NCBI GenBank assembly: GCA_015680685.1
Contig: MNCI01027002.1
Span: 1-62,000 of the forward strand
Origin: Gnetum montanum
Lineage: Eukaryota; Streptophyta; Gnetopsida; Gnetales; Gnetaceae
DNA: 62,000 bases
Direction of reading: 5' to 3'
Positions 12,420 through 23,096 of this stretch are shown here, one piece after another; position 1 is the first letter of the stretch; every line of letters starts with the position of its first letter. The notes below the pieces were generated by a model, which did not search any database, was not told where the DNA came from, and worked only from the letters and a program-made list of their open reading frames with translations. The position numbers were made by a program, and so were the translations under genes.

Positions 12420-13420
12420 ATTAGGGAGAGTTGGAGATCCTTGAGAATTTCAAACCGATAGAGTTGAAAACTCTACCTACTGGCTTAAAATAGGCATTCT
12501 TGAAAAATGGCAAGTCAATCATACTTAATGCTAAATTTTCTTTCAAGAAAAAAGAAAAACTATTGAACATGATCAATAAATGGTCAATAGCTATTGCTTG
12601 GTCATATCTTAAACTCACTGGAATTGATCCATGGATATGCCATCACCACATTCATATTGATCCATCCATGAAGCAAAGGAGGCAACCACAATACGGTTAA
12701 ACCCGAAATTGAAGCATCAAAGAGGAAATTGAGCAACTCCTCAATGCAAGGTTCATCTATCCCATTGTGAATAATAAGTGGGTTAGTCCACTTGTGATAG
12801 TACCAAATAGAGGTGGCAAATGATGGGTTTGTATTAACTTCATACTATTAAACCTGGTAACATTCAAAGATCATTTTTCAATGCGATTCATTAATCAAGT
12901 GTTGGACATCATATCTAGGCATTGTTATTGCAATTTTTTGGATGGTTATAGTGGCTATAACCAAATCCAGATTGCATTGGAAGACTAGGAAAAAACAACA
13001 TTCACAAGTCCCTAGGGAACCTTTGCATATCGCAAGATGCCTTTTAGTCTGTGTAATGATCCTACACTTTCCATCGCTACCAATATCGCAAGAATCATCT
13101 CATGGTCTAAGAAGGCATGGTACTGGGGCACAAAATTTCTCAAGCAGGGATTGAGGTGGATTTTAAAAAAATAAAAATCATCCAAGGAATAACTCGTCAA
13201 CTAGTAATTGTTAAAGATGTTTGGTCATTCCTTGGACACATTGGCTACTATTGACAATTCATAGAAAATTTCTCCAAGATTGCGAAGCCGTTGGTTGAGC
13301 TAACAAAGAAAGATGCTTCATTCATCTAGACTAAGGAATGTAAAAAGACATTCTAGAGCTTCAAGGAGAAGCTTGTAGTGGCTCTAATTCTACGAGCACC
13401 TGATTGATCTAGATCATTTT
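12420..13420 (+). pseudogene. Gypsy reverse transcriptase remnant, palm box missing
   Basis: The linker (LKTLPTGLK, near 12470) is followed by the RT fingers: EIEQLLNARFIYPIVNNKWV, PNRGGK, CINFILLNLVTFKDHFSM, FLDGYSGYNQIAL and TFAYRKMPFSLCNDPT at 13020-13068. The next ~50 bases lead straight into GMVLGHKISQAGIEVD at 13115-13160. The segment that should carry the Y/FxDD catalytic box, about 50 residues, is therefore deleted. The thumb and connection follow (FLGHIGYY, FIENFSKIAKPLVELTKKDA). Stops at normal Gln or Trp positions are present. It is non-functional. Confidence 0.85.
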
Positions 13421-13782
13421 ATATCATGAAAAATGCATGAAATTATGCCTTGGGAGTCATACTTACATAGTTGGATGATAAGAAACATCCATTTTACATT
13501 CACAACACAAGTCTAGGCATTGTGGATGCACAGTTGAATTACACCACAACAAAGAAAGAACTAATGGTGATGGTGTATGCTTTGAAGAAGTTTAGGTACT
13601 ATGTGCTTGGATATAAAGTGCTTGTGCACATTGATCGTAGTACCATTTGCTTCCTTGTGAATAAGTTAGTGGTGACCCCCTGTGTCATACAATCGTTGGT
13701 GATCTTACAAGAATTCAATCTTACAATGGTAGACCAAAAGGGAACTAGGAATGTGATCGTCGACCATCTCTCTCGGTTATGA
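13421..13782 (+). pseudogene. Gypsy RNase H remnant of element F
   Basis: Begins with NYALGVILT near 13441 and remains open from 13471 to the stop at 13780-13782. Motifs are AQLNYTTTKKELMVMVYALK, FRYYVLGYKVLVHIDRST, ILQEFNLTMVDQKGTRN and the terminal DHLSRL. The Glu of TTTEKEL-type motifs is present (KKELM), and the Asp of YTD is present as HIDRS. It would remove RNA from the RNA:DNA hybrid. The local open frame is part of the dead polyprotein. Confidence 0.85.
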
Positions 13783-14029
13783 TGAAATAACAAAGAGGAA
13801 GAGAGCCCACTCTCTAATCAATTTTTGATGACCTTCTCTTTGTTGGTGTAATAAATGAACAAGTACCCATAAAACCAAAATGGTATGATGACATCCTCAC
13901 TTATCTTCTTACTCAAGAGATGCCATAAGATTTTGACTATAGGAAGAAACAACAATTTTGTTATTAGGCCAAATGCTTCATGAAAATCAATGGATACCTT
14001 TACACAGTGTTTGTTGATTGCTTGGTTCA

Positions 14030-15165
14030 TTGATGTGTTCCTGATGTAGATCAATTACGTGTTCTATCGGATGCTCAAAAATGCCCTTGCGAAGGCCACT
14101 ATGGAGGGAGATGCATGACTATAAAAATATTGACGGTAGGATACTACTGGCCCACAATCTTTAGGGATGCTCACTAGTTTGTCTGATCTTGTGAACATTG
14201 TCAATGAGATGGTGGGATGACCACACAAATGGAGGATTCTCAATAGTGGATTCAACCATTGGAATCCTTTGACATATGGGGCATAGATTTCATGGGTCCC
14301 ATCACACCCATGTTCAATGGAAAGGCATATATAATCATTGCCATTGATTACTATAAAAATGGGTAAAAGCAACTATCATTATTGACTATACACATCCATT
14401 GCTATGTGGTTTGTACAACAAAATGTTGTGAACAGGTTTGGGGTGTCACGTGCACTAATTTCTAATAATGGAACTCATTTTATAGGTGCTACTTTTCATA
14501 AAATTATGTAACACTTAGGGGTTAAACTTAAATTAATAACACCCCACCACCCCCAAGCCAACAATCAATCTAAGATTATCAATAGGGAGATCATGAAGAT
14601 CCTAATGAGAACCATTAGCAAATATAGAAGAGATTGGAGCATAAAATTAAATGATGCCCTTTAGGCCTACTTCTCAACATGGAAACTCCCTATAAGCTAC
14701 TCTCCCTATGAGCTAATGTACAGAAAATTATGAACTATACCTATTTAATATGAGCTTTATACACTTTCAATAGCCTATGACTTAGACCTTGATCTTATCC
14801 TAACATAAAAAGAAAGATTAATCAACTTGAATATGCTAGATGAAAATTGATTAGTGGCCTTGTCCTTGAATAAAGTATATAAGGCATTGAACAAACAATG
14901 ACATGACTTAAGAATCGAAAGGATCAAACTTCAACCTAGAGATAAGGTCTTCTACTAGAACCCCACACATATTCCTCAAAAAAAAATATTTCAAACATTG
15001 TGGAAAGGGCCTTATATAATTGATGAAACCTTTCCTTCTAGGCCCATAATTATATACAAACCTAAAATTCCAAAAAAGTGGCAGTTGGTCAACATCCAAC
15101 AAGGAAAGCCTTTCCATGAGCCTAAGCAAGCTAGTACAATAAATACCTTAATGATTGGGTAATCA
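14030..15165 (+). pseudogene. Gypsy integrase remnant of element F
   Basis: The zinc-binding region reads EGHYGG near 14090 and YYWPTIFRDAH near 14140, followed by SCEHCQ near 14190, giving the His and Cys pairs of an HHCC finger with one His position unclear. The catalytic core starts at [13 protein letters not shown] (14256-14300), so the first Asp is kept. Later parts are scattered over frames. The C-terminal part reads PRDKVFY-like and GPYII-like at 14940-15020 and KKWQLVNIQQGKPFHEP near 15070-15120. No chromodomain follows. Dozens of stops are present. Confidence 0.8.
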
Positions 15166-17310
15166 TGCCCAATTTTTGTATCTCCTCTTTTCAACTTAGT
15201 CATGAGGGAGATGGTCATCTATGCTAATCATATATGTGGCTCAATTTTTCTTTTTTCTTTTTACACATCTTTTTTATTTTTTACAAATTTTTTATTTTAT
15301 ACCTTTTTGATTTTAAAAACTTTTTCCTATTTTACACAAATTTTTTTACACCATCATTAGTACATTTAAATATTTCTTGAATATTTTAGACTTTCTTATA
15401 TATTTTACCTTATTTTATTATTTTAGTGTGATTTTCTAATTTCTATTAATAAATGTGCTTTGTGCCAATAAGATATAGTGGTGTTGTAGTTATTGCTAAT
15501 GGTGGTTTACACTTAATGTTTATGTTTTCTAATTTCTAGTTTCTATTTTTGACTTTCTGTACTAACGACGGAGACATGATTTTTTTTCATGGAATAGGCA
15601 ATGAGTCCACGACATCCACCCATCCATAAAAATATCTAGTTTTTCTCCTTTGGGAATATCAAGTCCCTTTCCTTAAATAAACCTTTAATAAATTTATGAC
15701 CCTGGTGGTTTCTAGAATTAGGAAGGTTTGCATAGGGTGTGACTTCAAGGGGCCTTATACTCTTTGTACTCTTCTACTTACTTGGGTGCATGAGTGCTTT
15801 CATGGATTTCTTACTATTCCATGTCAACCATAAATAGGAAGCTAAATAAGTCTTTGCATGGTATGGTTCCCATCCAAAAAATTCCAAAAAAGACAAACAA
15901 ACAAACAAAAAAGAAAATAAAAAAAATAAGAACAACATGATGGGAACTCAAAGCACACTCCTTAGATAAATAAACAGGCTACAAACACTGGTTATGGGAC
16001 TAGAAAGACATGTTACCTATGCCTGAAGTTCCCCTCTAATGAAGGCCCTCTCTCACTTCTTACTTATCTTTTCTTCTCTTTAAGAAATGACAATTATTTT
16101 GTGGAAGCACTCTTCTGTCTCAAGGGGGTAGATCAGTCTTGGAGTGGTGATGCGAAGTCACTAAAAGTAACTGGTTTTAGTCTAGACTAAGGATAGATCT
16201 TCTTAGGTCATTTAATCAAAAATCCACAAAGGGACTGTTTATGACCTCAATTTGGAACTTCATTCCACCTTCCCCATCATTCATCCATGTTATCCATAAC
16301 TCACCTTACTACCAGTGTCCATGTTCTTGTTTGGTGTCTTTTCCTAATGTACTTGAATTCTTTGGTAGAATCTTCTAGGTTTTGATCCTTAACTTTCATA
16401 AACCATTAATCACCTATGGAGCCCACAGACTCCTTAGGTTAAGGTTATGCAAGGGCAAATAGGGCATGTGCTTGCTATGGAGAGGACCTAGTTGCATATC
16501 TCTTGGTTGGGTTCATTAAGCACCTTATCCTTAGGCATTATTGTAATTAAAATCTTTTGTGCACCCATCTTCTGCATCCAATTGTGTGCTCCTTTAAGTA
16601 TTTTTTCCAATTCACACATTCTCTATCAAATGTTTAAGTTTTTAAGCTTCTAAAGATCCTCTTCAATGATTTCATCATATTCTTAGCTTTTCTCGGATAC
16701 CATGGATCCCAAATTCATTCAAAAATTCCTTGTATTTTTTGAAATATTCATGTTTGAAAATTTTGTTTACATACCTGTAAATAAGACCCCATTAATAGAG
16801 CCCATGCATATACAAGGCCCCGTATATGCAGCCCTATCAACATAGCACAAAACTACTATATATATGTGCAACACCCCCTCCCCCCTAAAGAAATTTTCAC
16901 ATTTGCTCATAAATGCCCAAAGAGTTTTTGCAATTTTTAGAGCTTAAAACCTTTTAGAGCCCATAACTTCCTAACTATTTGTCCAAATCACTCTGTTCTT
17001 TGACCCTATAGCTCTTGAAGGTAAGCTCTTAGTTAGGGATGCATAAATGTGCCATTTTTGATAGAAAATTTTTCAACATTTTCTAACTCTCACAAAGGTT
17101 TGACTAAGGAATCATTATTAAAACACCTAATCACGAGAGTTAAACCTTTAAAATGAGCTCTAGTAATAGTTACAATAAAAAATTTAATTTAATTAATTAA
17201 TTAAATAATCAATCTATGATGGTCCAATCATAGCCAAGTGTAACTAATTAACAAGATAATGTATCCAAAAATTTTAAGTTATACATTATATCTACTAATC
17301 CATGAATGTG
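15166..17310 (+). other. Noncoding spacer between integrase and coiled-coil ORF B
   Basis: No protein motif was seen. The first 80 bases (CAACTTAGTCATGAGGGAG near 15196) match the post-integrase sequence retained in E1 (35540-35580) and E2 (48390-48420), showing this is element-internal noncoding sequence. T-rich tracts fill 15240-15470. A similar spacer of about 2.1 kb is present in E1, E2 and D. Confidence 0.65.
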
Positions 17311-17322
17311 TTGTGATTGTAG

Positions 17323-20098
17323 ATGGCACCAAAAGGCAAACACACACAAGAAGGAGAATCGTCTCAACCAATGGAAAAATGGTTAAGAATAAGAAGGGGC
17401 CAAGAATTGGCCTAAGAAGAGTCGATTGCAACCCATGCCACAAGACCTCTTTGAGAAGAAGTTGAAGTGGAGTCTATTCATCAGATTCTAGAACAAGTGG
17501 TAATAATAGAACATTCCCACCAAGATGAGGGCACTAGCTCAACAAGTGAACCTTGAGGTAACCTTGATGGAAGCTTGCCTAAATCAAATTAGATCAAGGG
17601 ATGTCCAGAAGATAGTGCTCTTAGAGTTGAACTTTTGCTCTTTCCATGAGAAAGCACCTAAAGAATTACAAGACCAACTAAAGGCCTCTCCCATGTGGAC
17701 AATTATCACTTCTAACATGGAATGGTATATGGAAGAGATGTTCCTATTTTGGAACCATATGTAGGTTAGTTCAATGGCCAAGATCAAGGATATTTCAGTG
17801 TCCTACTTGGTGCAAGCCATTACAGAGGCACTTGGGTTGCTTGAAACTAGGGCAAATATTGCTGATATTCTGATGTAGATGGACCCTAGCATCAAAAAGG
17901 AATGGGCTCAATGGTGCTATGGTGTAAACTGCAAGGAATACAATGCACTCACACCAGCAGAAAGAATCCATTACAAGATTGTGACATTTCACCTAAATCC
18001 ATTACAAGAATCCTTGCAAGATCACTGCCTTTTCTACCTGTGTGTGCTACTTTGAGTGGAAGATTTCCCATCAACCTTTCATAGCTAATCTATTTGGACA
18101 TAGAGAAGTGATTCAAGGAGAATGAACATGGAAGGAAGGCATGGCACATTCCATGCCTCATCAAAAAACTATGTCGAAGGGGAAGAATAGTCTACTACAC
18201 TAATGATGCTATCTGACACACTTTGACTACTAATTGGATGGAAATGGTGAAGGAAAAAACTCCTACAATAATGATTCAAGAATAGGAGAAAAAACCAACA
18301 TCTCCACCTACCACTTAGAAAATAGTCTTGGATGTCAATGCAACATCCCAACAGTTGTGTGAGTATTGATAATGGCTTTTGAGTGAGCAAGAGCAATAGG
18401 TAGGCCCAAGTGGTGGACATCCATTTGTGTACTAGCCTACGATGAGTCACTTGAATGAGATGGCCCAAATAGTCATCTTGATAGGGGGAGGTGGATCCAT
18501 TTTCTTTGTCCAATAAATGTAATTGTTCATAAGGTTGAATCTTAGTGCTAAAGACGTAACAGTATCTCTCTTAGAACAACAATAACTCCTAGAGATTTCT
18601 GAGAATGCTGTGACCTTTTCAATGTGCTTGGAGGAGGGCAAGGGGATAAAAGTTTGGTGATGTAGCACTAGGAGGAAGAATAGAAAATAAGGTGGTTTCT
18701 AATAGAATTTTCAAAATACTCATTGTTCTTGTGGCATCGATACCAAACGTCACTACAATTAAAGATGTGCAAACATTTGCAAGGACCATAAATGATTGAT
18801 TAAGTGTAGCATAGCATGAACAACTACTAGACCAACTAGTAGGAATTGGGCAACCACTTCTGAATATCTTTGACCCTCTAGATAATATAACTACAACCTA
18901 GTCAGAGTTACTAGAGGTAAGGAGCAAGAAGATTATATTGTAAGGGTAACTCAAAATAGCTAAGGAGCTAAATGAATGCTTGATCACAGAAGTTGCTAAA
19001 TTGAGAGCCCAAATTGTTGACCTTACAAAGTTCAACCCAACATTGACAAGAGATGAAGCTCTTGAACAGATTCACACTAGGTTGAAAGGGGTTAATGATG
19101 CGATGGAGATGATGATGTTCTATCGATTCTTGGCAGAGGCCACCTAGCATAAAATTCAAAAGGCCTTGGATCTGACCTATTGGGAGAGTATGCAACTAAC
19201 CATAGAAAACCATTACTTATGAAATGTTGATGCACATAAACAATAGTTGATTAATTTTATCCATCAATAGAATTAGCAACTAGCTAGAGAAAACATAGAG
19301 TTAAGGATATTAATAGCTGAGAACATAAACCTCTCCATGGAGGAGGTCTATGCCTTTCGCCAAAAGATTGCAATAGAGATAGCCACCTAGAAACCGAAGG
19401 CTCTAAAATTTGAGAGAGTCAAAGATCACTATAGAGACCAAGTTGGCCTATAAAGGGAAATAAATGAGAAACATTTCCAAGTGGAAAAGGGAAAGGTGAA
19501 TGAGACCCTCCAACAATTCCAACAAGGACATGAATTAAGGTAGTCCATCATTGATGTGATTAATCAATACAATAAAGAAGAAATTCACTTGAAGGAGTTG
19601 CAAATAGAGGAGATGACTAAATATATTTAGCTTACCAATCTTTAATATGAAAACTTGGCTATCTTGATTGTTGGACTATCATGGTTAGAATTGGAAAAGC
19701 AGGTGGCCAACTCATACTTATTGTATGAGGTCAAGTTTAAGCACCATAAGGACACCAAGTAAAAGCTTGAATAAAAAAATGTTGAACTTGAGGTTCTCAA
19801 GGGCAAATATACTAATAATAGATCCATTTTCAAGAGCCTAGCTAAGAGAATGAATGATTACCAAGAGCTACAAAATGCAGTTAGGCCATTCGATGTCAAA
19901 CATAAACAATTTGCTTCTCGGTTCATCAATTTCAAGGAATTGTTCCTAGTAATGCTCCTTCCATGGAATATCCCCATTCCAGCCCACATTGGTGATGCCA
20001 AATGGACTATGAATGATCCTCAGAGCAAGGACAAGAAGATGAAGGCATTACTAGATGCCTTTCGCCTTCCACTGGAGGTAATAGCCAAAGTAGGATAG
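17323..20098 (+). pseudogene. Coiled-coil ORF copy B (env position), nearly full length
   Basis: Not recognised as a known family. The start ATG at 17323 opens MAPKGKHTQEGESSQPMEKW and is preceded by TTGTGATTGTAG, a splice-acceptor-like sequence. The conserved N-terminal block is at 17540-17760: LLELNFCSFHEKAPKELQ, LKASPMWTII, EWYMEEMFLFWNHM. A further block (EWAQWCYGVNCKEYNALT) lies near 17905. From about 18760 to 19900 the frame is a long coiled coil (EALEQIHTRLKGVNDAMEMM, LELEKQVANSYLLYEVKFK). The end (LPWNIPIPAHIGDAKWTM, KMKALLDAF) stops at 20096-20098. It spans about 925 codons with frameshifts near 17520 and in the middle, and many TAG/TAA stops at likely Gln sites. It is the most complete copy in gap-free sequence and lies where env lies in Athila-like elements. 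The function is unknown. Confidence 0.75.
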
Positions 20099-20358
20099 CC
20101 ATAATTACTTCAACCATAGTGTGTGCTTGAAGCTAGTGAAGGTCCTTTGGAACCTCAAGAACCTCCAACACTTGGGATTGTTTGATCTTATCAACCATCT
20201 CGATGCAATCAAAGGATGTGCTGTCTAGTTTGAGTAGTCATGTTATGGTGTTCAATTTTGTGTCATGAACACCACAAATTTTGTAATGATGTTGATTTGT
20301 ACACTTAGGCACTCAGTTTTGTTATGTCAGTTTGTTGTGTTAAATTCCTTTATTTAAG
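20099..20358 (+). other. 3' flank of ORF B
   Basis: AT-rich and noncoding. Unlike copies A, C and D, it lacks the GAGGATGAG...GGGGG polypurine block, so the 3' end of this element is lost or diverged where the short LTR element begins. Confidence 0.5.
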
Positions 20359-20452
20359 GTTATTGTGGCCAACCTCATCCATGCTATCATATGGTGCGAT
20401 GATTAACAAAACTATCTTGTATAATCATATATTATTTCACCAAGAAATGTTG

Positions 20453-20545
20453 ACATGTAGGAAGGTGAACTAACATGTGGCAAGATGAACTAATGTGTAG
20501 GGAGGTGGACCGATGTGTGGGAAGGTGAATCAAAGTGTGGGGAGG
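20453..20545 (+). repeat. 20-bp tandem units in the 5' LTR U3 (about 4.6 units)
   Basis: Units of the form ATGTGTGGGAAGGTGAACTR repeat head to tail with two to five differences each. Confidence 0.85.
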
Positions 20546-20971
20546 AAAAAGATGACGAAGGGTGGGAGGAGGACCTCCTTAACAAATCAAGCTCTCTTCC
20601 TAAATAGCTGCATCTCTCTCCATTGAGGTGCATGTAGATGAGCAAGGGGGTCTCTAAGGGTTGAGAAACCAAGTACGGTAGTTTTTTTCTCTCTTCTCCT
20701 ATTTTTCTTGGGGTGACAGTAATGCAGTTGATGCATGCATATGGTGGGTGTAGCAGGTAGGTTCTATAGTCCTATTTCTTTATTCTTGGCAATAGACCAA
20801 TGATAGTTAGCACCAGTAGAGCTACATGGATGATAGTTAACAATCTCAATAGGAAATCAAGAGGTGGTGGCTTTTTTCCCTTTTCACAGTAGATTCGATG
20901 ATGGTGGTAGACATAGGACTAGGGATAGCAACACGTCTTCTAACACATGATAATGGGATCTGGTGGCTTAT

Positions 20972-20997
20972 TCTCTCTCTCTCTCTCTCTCTCTCTT
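20972..20997 (+). repeat. CT microsatellite in the 5' LTR
   Basis: An uninterrupted run of CT dinucleotides at the position matching the CT run of the 3' LTR (22582-22630). Confidence 0.95.
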
Positions 20998-21500
20998 TGT
21001 TGTGGTGTTGCAGTAGTTTATCGCAACAATTACAAGCATGGGCTCTACAATTTTGTTCTATTTTTGGTGGGTGGTGCATTCATAGTAGGGTTCTCCAAAT
21101 AGGGACAAATTTTCCTTTCTTGTGCTAGTGATGGGACATGTTCTATCTATGCATTAGAGATGCATCAACGGGTCCCTTCATCTAGCCTCTTCTCTCTCTT
21201 CTTCCTCTAGCGACTACAAGTAGTGTTGGCTACAACAGTATTCACAATGAATTGGCCACGAATGATGATAATAGTTAGGAAGTAGGGAAAATTTATTTTG
21301 GTTACCTTTTCTATTCTTAAATTTGAGACACTCATTCCAATTAAAATTTCCATGTTTTTTTACTATTTTTGAGATGTCATGTAGCTTACTCTAATTGAGA
21401 CTATTATTGGGTTTTCGTACCCTTATAGGAGGTGCCCTAGGTAATAGTCTCCTCAAACGAGTTTTTCCCTAACAGTTGTGTGACCAAAATTTATGCATCA

Positions 21501-21909
21501 TCCCCTTTTTGGCACTAGAATGAGGGCCTTCCTCCTACCTTTTGTTTTTTAGCTCTTCTTGCCATTTTCTTGTGGCTATTTCATTTTTCGATCCTCTCTT
21601 GGAACTTGTTGAATGTTTTTAAAAAACCTTTGTCTTTAGATGCTTTATTTTTTTCCTTTCTTTTATGCTTCCCATTTTCTAAAAATTTTTGTTACTAGAA
21701 CCATTTTTTTATAATCCTTGGTTCTGAGTTCCATTTTCCAATTTCTGATTTTGGCAGTCCTCACCTAAGTCCTAACTTGGATGAAGTGGTTTTATTATTC
21801 AATTTTAATTTTTTTTTTTGAATTTTTTCTCATTTTATTATTTTCTTTTTAAGAATTTGTGGTTTTTGTTGCTCCTTGCACTTGCATGTAATTTGTTGTT
21901 TGGGGGCTA
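21501..21909 (+). other. Interior of the short element with primer site and polypurine tract
   Basis: About 409 bp, T-rich, without an ORF. TGGCACT at about 21510-21516 follows LTR 1 and has the first bases expected of a tRNA primer site (TGGCGCC after CG decay), but the rest does not fit tRNA-Asp well. GTTTGGGGGC at 21898-21907 is a good polypurine tract immediately before LTR 2. Confidence 0.6.
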
Positions 21910-22012
21910 TGTGCTATGGGCAACCTTGTCCATGTTATCTCATGGGCCATGATCAACAAAAATATCTTGTAAAATCATATACAGTTTCACCAAGCAATGT
22001 TGACATGCAAGA

Positions 22013-22115
22013 AGGTGAACTGATGTGTGGGAAGGTGAATTGATGTGCAGGGAGGTGGACTAACATGCAGAAAGGTGAACTGGTGTTCCGGGAGGTGGAC
22101 TAATGTGTGAGGAGG
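22013..22115 (+). repeat. 20-bp tandem units in the 3' LTR U3 (about 5-6 units)
   Basis: Same unit family as 20453-20545 but with more units, for example ATGTGTGGGAAGGTGAATTG and GTGTTCCGGGAGGTGGACTA. Confidence 0.85.
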
Positions 22116-22581
22116 TCAAACATCACTAGCAAGTAGCTATAAAGCAAAGAATGAAGAAGACAAAGGGGGGGGAGGAGGGCCTCCTTAACAAATCAAGCTC
22201 TCTTCTTGAACAATTGTGTCTCTCTCCATTAAGGTACATGTAGATAGGCAAGGGGGTCTCTAGGGGTTGAGAAACTAGTAGACAATAGTTTTTATTCTCT
22301 CTTCTCTTGTTTTTCTTGGGGTTAAAATGATGCAGCTAACCCACCTGGATGGCGGGCATGGCAGGCAGGTTCTACAATCCTATTTCTTTATTCTTGGCAA
22401 TAGACCAATGACAATAAACATTGATAGAGCTGCATGGATGATGGTCAACAATCTTAGTAGGAAACCAAGAGGTGGTAGTTTTCTTTTCCCTTTTCATGGT
22501 AGATCCCATGACAGTAGTAGACATAGGATTGGAGATAACAACACATCTACTAGCATGTGATAGTAGGATCTAGCGACTTGT

Positions 22582-22630
22582 TCTCTCTCTCTCTCTCTCT
22601 CTCTGTTNCTCTCTCTCTCTCTCTCTCTCT
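22582..22630 (+). repeat. CT microsatellite in the 3' LTR, with one ambiguous base
   Basis: CT run interrupted by GTTN at 22605-22608. The N suggests an unresolved assembly or read problem in the microsatellite. Confidence 0.95.
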
Positions 22631-23096
22631 GTTGTGGTGCTCCAATTGTTGATAGTAGTAGTTGCAAGTGCAAGTTCTATAGTTCTGTTCTATTTTGGGT
22701 GGGTGGTGCATCCGCAGTAGGGTTCTCCAAATAGGAAAAAATTTTCCTTTCTCATGCTGGCTATAGGGCACATTTTGTCTATGCATCAACATGCACTTTC
22801 ATCTAGCATGTTCTCTCTCTCTCCCTCCTCTGGTAACTATCTGTAACTGACTAACTGAGAACGGTAGCAGTAGTCAAGAAGTAGGGAAAGATTATTTTGG
22901 TTACCTTTTGTATTCTTAAATTTGAGACACTCATTCCAATTAAATTTTTTTTATTTTTACTATTTTCAAAAGGCCACGTAGCCTGCTCTAGCTGAGACTA
23001 TTCCTAGGTTTCTGTACCCATACAGGAGGCACACTAAGCAATAGTCCCCTTAAACAAGTTTTTCCCAAGTGTTGTGTGACCAAAATTTATGCATCA

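Larger units (their letters stand above)
9476..15165 (+). mobile_element. Ty3/gypsy (Athila/Tat-like) gag-pol remnant, element F
   Basis: Order gag, protease, RT, RNase H, integrase on one strand, which is the Ty3/gypsy order. RT wording (KDHFSMRFINQVLD, FLDGYSGYNQI) and the RNase H tail (DHLSRL) are typical of the non-chromodomain Athila/Tat branch. It is the only copy in the window with pol. Compared with E1 the first ~400 bases of gag are missing. Stops and frameshifts are everywhere. The noncoding spacer to 17310 and ORF B probably belong to the same element, but no LTR pair closes it. Confidence 0.8.
20359..21500 (+). repeat. 5' LTR of the short element
   Basis: Aligns over its whole length with 21910-23096. 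The first ~15 bases differ (GTTATTGTGGCC against TGTGCTATGGGC), so the exact start is uncertain by a few bases. It ends TTTATGCATCA. Confidence 0.8.
20359..23096 (+). mobile_element. Short non-autonomous LTR element with ~0.4 kb interior
   Basis: Two direct repeats of about 1.14 and 1.19 kb flank only about 409 bp. Both repeats end ...TTTATGCATCA and share U3 minisatellite units, a CT microsatellite and long collinear stretches. The interior has a TTTTTGGCACT primer-site-like start right after LTR 1 and a purine run (GTTTGGGGGC) right before LTR 2. No coding capacity was found. It resembles TRIM-type elements in design but has much longer LTRs. The orientation (+) follows from the polypurine tract. 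The AAGGT next to both ends is a possible target duplication but is offset by three bases on the right. Confidence 0.8.
21910..23096 (+). repeat. 3' LTR of the short element
   Basis: Starts TGTGCTATGGGCAACC after the polypurine tract and ends TTTATGCATCA. It is about 45 bp longer than the 5' LTR, mainly because of extra U3 units and a longer CT tract. Confidence 0.8.

Noticed and set aside
17323-20098. Reading the coiled-coil ORF as a host myosin-like or kinesin-like gene
   Set aside because: Four copies occur at the same place relative to family polypurine blocks and LTRs, no motor domain is present, and coiled-coil similarity alone is uninformative.
20359-23096. CRISPR-like or satellite interpretation of the 20-bp repeated units
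   Set aside because: Units are head to tail without spacers, lie in LTRs of a plant retroelement and vary in number between the two LTRs.
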